Shown: one piece after another, positions 6,832-11,465 of the stretch
Layout of the letters: each line of letters opens with the position of its first letter
How positions within the stretch are numbered: the stretch's first letter is position 1
DNA from: Lactobacillales bacterium
GTDB lineage: Bacteria; Bacillota; Bacilli; Lactobacillales; Vagococcaceae
DNA: 11,465 nt
Direction: 5' to 3'
NCBI GenBank assembly: GCA_015655485.1
Contig: JAATEZ010000444.1
Span: 1-11,465, forward strand
Position numbers and translations under genes: made by a program
Notes under the pieces: generated by a model
The model's input: the letters and a program-made list of their open reading frames with translations, nothing else
What the model was told of the DNA's origin: nothing
Database searches by the model: none

Positions 6832-6843
6832 TAACAATCCTTT
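6812..6843 (-). promoter_or_regulatory. RAT1, antiterminator-protein binding RNA element in the leader
   Basis: Minus-strand core 6815-6840 (26 nt): 5' half GGATTGTTAC, identical to the standard RAT 5' half, and 3' half GGCATTACC. The outer stem is AAAGG with CCTTT, and the inner stem CTC-TTT-GAG. The usual RAT 3' half is GGCAAAACC, so two A's are replaced by T's. It starts within a few nucleotides of the predicted transcription start and overlaps T1. Confidence 0.9.
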
Positions 6844-6852
6844 TATTGATTT

Positions 6853-6882
6853 ATATTAGCTCATAAATGCAAGCGCTGTCAA
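6853..6882 (-). promoter_or_regulatory. Promoter of the antiterminator-PTS-chbG operon
   Basis: Minus-strand consensus -35 TTGACA (6877-6882), an 18-bp spacer, and -10 TAATAT (6853-6858). The predicted start near 6846 places RAT1 at the very 5' end of the transcript, as usual for these systems. The -35 overlaps the cre-like site. Confidence 0.85.
6868..6881. promoter_or_regulatory. cre-like site (catabolite repression, CcpA)
   Basis: TGACAGCGCTTGCA on the minus strand matches the cre consensus TGWAANCGNTNWCA at 12 of 14 positions, with the central AGCGCT intact. It overlaps the -35 hexamer and the spacer, where CcpA would block polymerase. This fits a secondary-sugar operon. Binding is inferred. 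Confidence 0.75.
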
Positions 6883-6914
6883 CTCTTTTTTTTACCTTTT
6901 ACAAACTCCCAGTC

Positions 6915-6950
6915 ATTGCAAAGGGAACTTCCGGTGTACAAACCGCAATA
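6915..6950 (+). repeat. Dispersed intergenic repeat, copy C
   Basis: A 36-bp element starting ATTGCAAAGG and ending ACCGCAATA. It shares the ends and the central CCGGTG with copies A and B, in the same orientation. ATTGC at one end is complementary to GCAAT at the other. It lies between the ada terminator and the operon promoter. Function unknown. Confidence 0.65.
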
Positions 6951-6995
6951 AATGCCTATAAGTTGAACAAAAAGTCAAATGGCTGGCTTATCTGT

Positions 6996-7023
6996 AAAAA
7001 AACTCTGTTGTTTAAAAAAACAG
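6996..7023 (-). terminator. Likely terminator of ada
   Basis: Just past the ada stop, a minus-strand CTGTT/AACAG stem, extendable by an A/T pairing with one bulge, precedes seven T's (6996-7002), with two bases between stem and T-run. The stem is short, so strength is uncertain. Confidence 0.55.
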
Positions 7024-7031
7024 CGTTTTAA

Positions 7032-8084
7032 TCATAACGATTGGATGGACTTCTCCAAATTTAATAAATACTTTTTTCTTTCTGCTCCGCCGCCGTATCC
7101 GCCTATTTGACCGTTCGATTTGATCACTCTGTGGCAAGGGATCAAAATAGCTATTTGGTTGGCACCGTTGGCGTTTCCCACTGCCCTTACATAATCCACA
7201 TTTCCCAACTGGTCAGCAATATTTTGATACGTCATGATCTGACCCATAGGAATTTTTTCTAATATCTGCCAAACTTTTTTTTGAAAATCCGTTCCGTCCA
7301 AGTATAGAGGAACCGAAAAATGGTTTGATTTTTTTGAAAAATAAAGACCTAACTGTTCCTCCACTAATTTATTAATCGCAGTATTTCCCACGACTATTCG
7401 CGCGTTATGTTTTTTTCTGATCTTTTCAATTTCTCGTTCCAGTCCTCGTCTGTCCATAAATTCTAGAAGAAACAAGTATTCTTCTGTCGATAAACTAAGC
7501 ATCCTTCCAATCGGAGTACTTATTACATTCGCCTGAATAAGAATCACATTGGACTTTTTGGGAGGATCCCCAATGATTTTTGTGAACGCATCGTTAAAAG
7601 CACTAGAAGATCCATAGCCGCTGGAAAGTTGTTGATCGATGACCTTTTCTCCCTTGATTATTTCTTTAAAAGCGATCCCCATTCTTCTGGAACGAGCATA
7701 CTGGACAAATGTCATCCCATATATCTCTTTAAATTTCCTTCTGGCAGTTGCTGAATGGAGGCCTAATTTTTGAAAATCCGCTTCTTTCCATCGCTGTTCA
7801 GGTTTTACCTCCACTGCTTTGATAAGCTTCTCGATCTCTTCAGGGATGCTATGCGGATAATACATCGGCTCACAACGCTTGCATGGTCTGAATCCGGACA
7901 AAAGCGCTTCTTCGGCGGTCAGGAAAAATTCGCAATTCTCAAATTTCGGTTTTTTAGCTGTACAGGTTGCATGACAAAAAATTCCGGTAGTTTTGATTCC
8001 TGCAAAAAATATTCCGTCATATTCGGGATTTTTATCAACTAAAGCTTGATAATATTCCTCTTTTTTTTGTTGTGAAATAATCAT
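7032..8084 (-). CDS. ada: Ada: methylphosphotriester-sensing activator fused to O6-methylguanine-DNA methyltransferase
   Basis: A 350-residue protein with the full three-part layout of E. coli Ada. Residues 1-75 are the N-terminal zinc domain with Cys37, Cys41, Cys67 and Cys70 (FCHATC and CKRC). Cys37 corresponds to the residue that accepts a methyl group from DNA phosphotriesters. Residues about 85-180 are an AraC-type DNA-binding region with SSGYGSSSAFNDAFTKIIGDPP. Residues about 185-345 are the methyltransferase with the active-site IPCHRV (Cys317) and GQIGGYGGGAERKKYLL. It repairs alkylated DNA by irreversible transfer and, once methylated, is expected to activate its own and other repair genes. 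The start has GGGAGGAA 10 bp upstream. In Bacillus the two activities are on separate genes (adaA, adaB), so the fusion is worth noting. It stands alone, with no alkA-type neighbour in the window. Confidence 0.95.
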   Translation of the reverse strand: MIISQQKKEEYYQALVDKNPEYDGIFFAGIKTTGIFCHATCTAKKPKFENCEFFLTAEEALLSGFRPCKRCEPMYYPHSIPEEIEKLIKAVEVKPEQRWKEADFQKLGLHSATARRKFKEIYGMTFVQYARSRRMGIAFKEIIKGEKVIDQQLSSGYGSSSAFNDAFTKIIGDPPKKSNVILIQANVISTPIGRMLSLSTEEYLFLLEFMDRRGLEREIEKIRKKHNARIVVGNTAINKLVEEQLGLYFSKKSNHFSVPLYLDGTDFQKKVWQILEKIPMGQIMTYQNIADQLGNVDYVRAVGNANGANQIAILIPCHRVIKSNGQIGGYGGGAERKKYLLNLEKSIQSL

Positions 8085-8217
8085 ATCGCATATTTCCTCC
8101 CATGTTAATTAAATAAAAGCAGTGTAATTTGCCCGTGTGACTGCCTAAAATAATGAGCAAGTCCGGCTTGACTAAACAGCTTATATAAAATTTTCTTTGA
8201 TCAACTAAACGCAGTAT

Positions 8218-8242
8218 AAAGTATTTTTAAGAAAAATACTTT
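8218..8242. repeat. Perfect 11-bp inverted repeat between ada and mazE
   Basis: The arms AAAGTATTTTT (8218-8228) and AAAAATACTTT (8232-8242) are exact complements around a 3-bp AAG loop. It lies in the shared upstream region of ada (minus) and mazE (plus). No T-run follows on either strand, so it does not look like a terminator. It could be an operator or an RNA hairpin. No convincing promoter could be fixed here; TATAAT at 8331 is too close to the mazE ribosome binding site. Confidence 0.6.
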
Positions 8243-8356
8243 CGAAAAATGAACAAGTAATTTTTAGCCTCTAAATCATTCGCTTCTTTCGGACAATCGC
8301 TCGATTTATAAACGATCCAGCGTCTTTTAATATAATTAGGAAAAGGAGTGATCTAA

Positions 8357-8569
8357 ATGTCATCCATAACCATAAAAAAATGGGTTCCTTCAAGCGCCAT
8401 AAAATTATCCGAAAGCGTCTTATCTTCTTTAAATGTCAAAAATAATGAGGAACTTGAATTTCAAATAATTGGAAATAAATTAATTTTAGAAAAAAAAATC
8501 ATCATCGAAGAATTATTCAAAGATCACAATGGAGAGGAGAAAAACTCCATACCGAATGAATCAATTTAA
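8357..8569 (+). CDS. mazE: MazE/AbrB-type antitoxin with an altered C terminus
   Basis: A 70-residue protein with AAGGAG 8 bp before its ATG. The first 45 residues form a SpoVT-AbrB fold: ITIKKWVPSSAIKLSESVLSSLNVKNNEELEFQI is cut by family landmarks (KKW..SSAI.L, then LN.K..EELEF). EELFKDHNGE follows, as in MazE proteins, where the C-terminal tail wraps the toxin. The usual tail (EIDWG.P.GNE.W pattern) is missing from this frame. However, a similar string, SINLSDPTGNKKRE, is encoded in another frame at 8557-8598, so a small indel near codon 66 probably replaced the tail. The neighbouring toxin gene is also broken. The antitoxin may still bind DNA; whether it is expressed is unknown. It could be counted as a pseudogene. 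Confidence 0.75.
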   Translation: MSSITIKKWVPSSAIKLSESVLSSLNVKNNEELEFQIIGNKLILEKKIIIEELFKDHNGEEKNSIPNESI

Positions 8570-8597
8570 GCGACCCGACAGGTAATAAAAAACGGGA

Positions 8598-8763
8598 ATG
8601 CCAATGCAAGGAGATATCATTTTACTAGACGCGTCTCCACAACTCGGACAGGAGCTAAAAGGGAAACATCCCTAAATTTTTTTAAATCATAAAATTGTTG
8701 CTGAAAACAGTCCTGTTGTCATTGCCGCCCGCATAAGTACAACAAAAAAATTATCCTGTGTGA
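8598..8763 (+). pseudogene. mazF: mazF toxin remnant
   Basis: Starting at ATG 8598 (or 8604), the frame reads MPMQGDIILLDASPQLGQE, then LKGKHP, the N terminus of a MazF/PemK-type mRNA interferase (QGDI..LD..PQ.G.E..G..P). A stop codon interrupts at 8673. The same frame then continues with LNHKIVAENSPVVIAARISTTKK, clear MazF middle sequence (normally HKIV...PVVIAAPIST-like). At the run of seven A's before 8751 a one-base shift is needed to read YPV, followed by a stop at 8761. The remaining half of the protein (about 110 residues are usual) is missing. It is therefore non-functional: a nonsense mutation, a probable frameshift and a 3' deletion. It lies directly downstream of mazE, as expected for the pair. 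Confidence 0.85.
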
Positions 8764-8790
8764 CTTTTTTTAATTAAAAATCAAAAAAAA

Positions 8791-8827
8791 GAAGCGGCAA
8801 GATCATTTTCATCTTGTTGCTTCTTTC
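8791..8827 (+). terminator. Hairpin terminator downstream of the mazEF remnant
   Basis: GAAGCGGCAAGAT (8791-8803) pairs with ATCTTGTTGCTTC (8811-8823) over 13 bp with two G-U pairs and a 7-nt loop. TTCTTTCT follows, and a run of eight A's precedes it. The G-U pairs would become A-C mismatches on the other strand, so it works better for plus-strand transcripts. Confidence 0.75.
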
Positions 8828-8861
8828 TATATCATTTGGCTTCTCATTCATTTAGAAGTTC

Positions 8862-8896
8862 ATTGCAAAGATAAACTCCAGTGAACATCCGCAATA
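8862..8896 (+). repeat. Dispersed intergenic repeat, copy B
   Basis: A 35-bp element starting ATTGCAAAG and ending CATCCGCAATA, 29 of 35 identical to copy A and in the same orientation. Terminal ATTGC/GCAAT are perfectly complementary. It lies between two terminators. Confidence 0.7.
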
Positions 8897-8920
8897 TGAA
8901 ATAGATCCATCATTTTTGTT

Positions 8921-8957
8921 CCAAAAAATAAAAACACACCGGCAGGGTAACCGGTGT
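8921..8957 (-). terminator. Terminator of the PTS-phospho-beta-glucosidase operon
   Basis: On the minus strand, a perfect 7-bp GC-rich stem ACACCGG / CCGGTGT with an 8-nt loop is followed by GTTTTTATTTTTT. It lies about 170 bp past the glucosidase stop, with no minus-strand gene between, so it is the likely end of that transcript. Confidence 0.8.
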
Positions 8958-8975
8958 CCAGAAAGGAGTTAAAAA

Positions 8976-8996
8976 ATGAAAAAGTGTTTTGTTTAG
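8976..8996 (+). other. Six-codon frame with a strong ribosome binding site (gene stub or leader peptide)
   Basis: AAAGGAG is 8 bp before ATG, and the frame reads MKKCFV then TAG. Past the stop, the same frame continues with GCFIGMSTYYCPNVNKVC before a second stop at 9051. The translation signal is too good for random DNA, but no product is recognisable. It may be the start of a decayed gene or a short peptide. Confidence 0.35.
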
Positions 8997-9124
8997 GGTT
9001 GTTTTATTGGTATGTCTACATATTACTGCCCAAATGTGAATAAAGTGTGTTGAAAGTAATAAGATTCAGTAACCCTTTGTTAAGAAATGATTAAGCGGAT
9101 AACTCTTATCGCTTGAAAATAGGA

Positions 9125-10495
9125 CTACATTTTTTCTCCGTTCGATTCAATCAATTTTTTGAACCAATGGTAGCTTTTTTTAGGAACTCTTTTTAAATCG
9201 CGCAGCTCTTCGTTGGTGCGATTGACATAAACAACACCATAGCGCTTGCGCATATCTCCTTGGGAACTCAAAATATCGATCAGGCCCCAGCCCAGGTAGC
9301 CGATGACTTCCACTCCATCTTCGAAAATCGCCTCTTTCATGGCCTGGATATGTTCACGATGATATTGGATCCGATAATCATCTTGAATTTCATTTTCTCC
9401 ATTCCATTCTTCGATGACACCGATCCCATTTTCTATTGGGAAAATCGGAATATGATAACGATTATACATCTTTGCCAAAATATCTCTAAAACCTAATGGA
9501 TCGATCTGCCAATTCCATTCAGTGGTCGTCAAATAGGGATTATCTTGCCTTCCTGTTTGCAGATACTCATTAACTGGCGTGCCTTCCGGGATCGCTTCAC
9601 TCGAAATTGTCGTGCTGCGGTAATAACTGAAAGGCAAAAAATCACTGAATTGTTGCTTGATTTCATCTAAATCACCAGGAAGGATCTTCATATCGATTTT
9701 GTGGTTCTTGACAAATTGCATGACTTCGCTGGAGTAACCTTTTCCGGTAAACGCATCTAACAAATTAAAATTAAAGAACTCATCGATTTGGCGTGCGTAA
9801 AAGATGTCTTCAGGTTTGGGCGCCGCCGGATAGACTTCTGCATAAGCCAGCATCCCGCCAACCAGATCCTCGGTTTTTTCATGGATATAATGAGCCACTT
9901 TTGTATGAGCCATCATCACGTGATGAGAAATCTGATAGATCCCTGTTAAGGTTTCTTTTTGCGACAGCACTCCGCCGATCCTAAAAGCACCAGGCATATG
10001 ATAGAGATTTTGTTCATTAAAAGTCAACCAATATTTTACCTTTGCCCCAAAACGTTTGACCATTTCGATCCCATATTTTTCAAAACAGTCTACAACATGA
10101 CGATCTAAAAAGCCATCATACTTCTCAGCTAGAGCTAACGGCATATCAAAATGATACAAACAAACCATCGGCTCGATTCCTCTTTTGATCAATTCATCAA
10201 TAAATCGATTATAATATGCGATCCCCGCCTCATTGAATGCTCCTTCGCCATCCGGCTGAACACGGCTCCAAGAAATCTGAAAACGATAACAATTCATGCC
10301 CAGATCCTTCATGAAATCAAAATCTTCAGCATAGCGGTGATATTCATCGATCGCGACTTGCCAGTCAGAGCGATTTTCTCCGGCTGTACGAATATCATAG
10401 ACGGACTTACCTTTGCCGTCTTTGTCCCATGCGCCCTCTGTTTGCATACTGGAAACAGAATTTCCCCATAAAAAATCTTTTTGCAAGTGTGTCAC
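9125..10495 (-). CDS. 6-phospho-beta-glucosidase, glycoside hydrolase family 1
   Basis: A 456-residue cytoplasmic enzyme, the normal length for GH1. It hydrolyses 6-phosphorylated beta-glucosides (cellobiose, salicin or arbutin type) delivered by a PTS. Numbered from the GTG start: N-terminal LQKDFLWGNSVSSMQTEG, acid/base Glu161 in WLTFNEQN, nucleophile Glu355 in PIFPIENGIG, and a C-terminal KRYGVVYV (around 417-424) in the region that binds the substrate phosphate. The start is chosen as GTG at 10495 because AGGAG lies 7 bp before it. The ATG at 10504 directly abuts that AGGAG with no spacing and would add only Met-Glu-Ser. The gene follows the EIIC gene by 21 bp, forming an import-and-cleave operon. 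Which beta-glucoside is used cannot be decided. Confidence 0.95.
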   Translation of the reverse strand: MTHLQKDFLWGNSVSSMQTEGAWDKDGKGKSVYDIRTAGENRSDWQVAIDEYHRYAEDFDFMKDLGMNCYRFQISWSRVQPDGEGAFNEAGIAYYNRFIDELIKRGIEPMVCLYHFDMPLALAEKYDGFLDRHVVDCFEKYGIEMVKRFGAKVKYWLTFNEQNLYHMPGAFRIGGVLSQKETLTGIYQISHHVMMAHTKVAHYIHEKTEDLVGGMLAYAEVYPAAPKPEDIFYARQIDEFFNFNLLDAFTGKGYSSEVMQFVKNHKIDMKILPGDLDEIKQQFSDFLPFSYYRSTTISSEAIPEGTPVNEYLQTGRQDNPYLTTTEWNWQIDPLGFRDILAKMYNRYHIPIFPIENGIGVIEEWNGENEIQDDYRIQYHREHIQAMKEAIFEDGVEVIGYLGWGLIDILSSQGDMRKRYGVVYVNRTNEELRDLKRVPKKSYHWFKKLIESNGEKM

Positions 10496-10516
10496 ACTTT
10501 CCATCTCCTAAAAAAA

Positions 10517-11465
10517 TTATTTTTCATCTTCATACAATTTTATTTCTCCTTGTTTACGCATCACTTGTTCATTGATCTTCATGAAAGGCAGATAGAACAG
10601 AACACCGATCACTATGATCAAAAACTGTACGACTACTGCGCGCCAATCACCGGCGGTTGCCAAGTAAGCACTCAATAGCGGCGGTGTGGTCCAAGGAATC
10701 ATTACAACGACTCGGCTCATCCAGCCAATTGCGGTAAAGAAGTAAGCAATCAAGATCCCAATCACTGGCATCAAAACAAAAGGAATCATCATTGGAATGT
10801 TAAAAACGATTGGAAAACCGAAAATAACAGGTTCATTGATATTGAAAAGTCCTGGAGCGATCGATAATTTTGCCACATCACGATTGGCTTTCATCTTTGA
10901 AAAAAGCAATACAGCGATCAATAAACAAATCGTGCTGCCTGTTCCACCTATCATTCCAAAGGTATCACGGAACACCCCATTGATAATATGAGGAATCGGC
11001 TTTCCAGCCGAATAAGCCGCCATGTTTTCATTCGTATTGATCAGCAAAAGCGGATCTAAAAGAGTTCCATTGATCACGGTTTGATGAATACCGAAAGAAA
11101 ACAGCAAATTTCCGACGCTATAAATCAAAAGCATTCCCGGAAGACTCGTGTTGACCTTGCGCAGAGGTTCCTGGATCAGCGTAGTGATCAATTTCGTCAA
11201 ATCTGTGTGTAAAAAAACGGTCAGGAGCGCTGCCAAAATTGCGAATATGCTCAAGGTAAAGATGGCAGGGATCATCGTATTGAAAGATTTTGCTACAGCG
11301 GGCGGAATATTTTCACCTAAATTGATCTGCAGCCTCTTAAAATTAGACAAACGCATGAATAATTCCGCTGCGACCAAACCAATAATGATCCCGGAGAACA
11401 TTCCGGTCGTCCCTAAGTTGCTAAACGACAAAACACCAGTGACATCAACCGCTTTTTCGGCCCCG
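10517..11465 (-). CDS. PTS EIIC component, lactose/cellobiose family (5' end outside window)
   Basis: The last 315 codons of an EIIC permease; the family is usually about 420-450 residues, so about a quarter is missing at the right edge. The frame is open to the edge (AEKAVDVTGVLSFSN reads in continuously). The signature NINEPVIFGFPIVFNIPMMIPF and the later PWTTPPLLSAYLATAGDWRA are typical of CelB/LacE-type EIIC. Several membrane segments are evident (for example IFTLSIFAILAALLTVFL and VVVQFLIIVIGVLFYLPF). It transports a beta-glucoside while the separate EIIB and EIIA (presumably encoded elsewhere) phosphorylate it. The hydrophilic tail ends KLYEDEK. The adjacent phospho-beta-glucosidase supports cellobiose-like substrates. 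Confidence 0.93.
   Translation of the reverse strand, partial: GAEKAVDVTGVLSFSNLGTTGMFSGIIIGLVAAELFMRLSNFKRLQINLGENIPPAVAKSFNTMIPAIFTLSIFAILAALLTVFLHTDLTKLITTLIQEPLRKVNTSLPGMLLIYSVGNLLFSFGIHQTVINGTLLDPLLLINTNENMAAYSAGKPIPHIINGVFRDTFGMIGGTGSTICLLIAVLLFSKMKANRDVAKLSIAPGLFNINEPVIFGFPIVFNIPMMIPFVLMPVIGILIAYFFTAIGWMSRVVVMIPWTTPPLLSAYLATAGDWRAVVVQFLIIVIGVLFYLPFMKINEQVMRKQGEIKLYEDEK

Larger units (their letters stand above)
6586..7031. other. Operon leader and ada 3' region
   Basis: About 446 bp without a protein gene. From right to left it holds the ada terminator (6996-7023), repeat copy C (6915-6950), then the promoter, cre, RAT1 and T1 of the antiterminator operon. The stretch 6600-6750, between T1 and the antiterminator gene, shows nothing clear: a small ATTGT/ACAAT hairpin (6720-6733) and an 18-codon frame without a ribosome binding site. 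Confidence 0.7.
8764..9124. other. Intergenic region between the mazF remnant and the phospho-beta-glucosidase gene
   Basis: Some 360 bp with no intact gene. It contains a plus-strand hairpin terminator (8791-8827), repeat copy B (8862-8896), a minus-strand terminator (8921-8957), a stub frame with a good ribosome binding site (8976-8996) and a small hairpin AAGC-GATAA/TTATC-GCTT (9093-9114). The last is close to the glucosidase stop and has no T-run, so it may be only a 3'-end stabiliser. Confidence 0.65.

Noticed and set aside
8331..8336. TATAAT as the -10 of a mazE promoter
   Set aside because: The start point would fall on the ribosome binding site, and no acceptable -35 lies 17 bp upstream.
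8556..8585. mazF starting at ATG 8556
   Set aside because: It is in frame but ends after nine codons, and the MazF-like sequence begins only at 8598-8604.
10496..10504. ATG start three codons upstream for the phospho-beta-glucosidase
   Set aside because: The AGGAG abuts the ATG with no spacing, whereas it is 7 bp from the GTG start.

Overview
The window looks like a chromosomal segment of a low-GC lactic Firmicute, most likely Enterococcus or a close relative. The reasons are AT-rich DNA, strong AGGAG-type ribosome binding sites, a cre-like site, several sugar PTS genes, and protein families typical of Lactobacillales. This assignment is inferred from gene content; no database was searched. 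Almost everything reads on the minus strand. The exception is a small, decaying mazEF-type toxin-antitoxin locus on the plus strand.

Right-to-left layout, following minus-strand transcription. (1) 11465-9125: the end of a PTS EIIC gene of the lactose/cellobiose family (5' end outside the window), followed 21 bp later by a GH1 6-phospho-beta-glucosidase. This is an uptake-and-hydrolysis pair for aryl- or oligo-beta-glucosides, with a probable terminator at 8921-8957. (2) 8976-8357: a stub reading frame, one copy of a short dispersed repeat, a mazF pseudogene and a mazE gene with an altered C terminus. (3) 8084-7032: a full-length Ada-type protein that fuses a methylphosphotriester sensor, an AraC domain and an O6-methylguanine methyltransferase. 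(4) 6882-3412: a catabolite-controlled operon encoding a BglG/LicT-family antiterminator, a PTS EIIBC permease and a ChbG/YdjC-type carbohydrate deacetylase. (5) 3022-1: a TetR-family repressor with a two-operator autoregulatory promoter, followed by two genes for a heterodimeric ABC multidrug-type exporter. The second of these runs off the left edge.

The most informative signal is in block 4. The antiterminator gene is flanked by two matching RAT (ribonucleic antiterminator) elements, each overlapping the 5' arm of an intrinsic terminator. RAT1 lies just after the predicted promoter. RAT2 overlaps the last codons and stop codon of the antiterminator gene. The two share a 10-nt 5' half and a 9-nt 3' half. 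Their stems differ by compensatory changes, which supports the RNA structure. Both have GGCATTACC where the usual RAT 3' half is GGCAAAACC, so this may be a diverged specificity class. The operon has no EIIA domain and no glycosidase. Together with the deacetylase, this suggests an N-acetylated sugar substrate that is finished by enzymes encoded elsewhere.

Other points of note are a 35-36 bp intergenic repeat present three times in the same orientation (3064, 6915, 8862), the near-symmetric TetR operators at 2967 and 3001, and the degenerate ATPase site of the first ABC subunit. No tRNA, rRNA, CRISPR array, insertion sequence or replication origin is visible.
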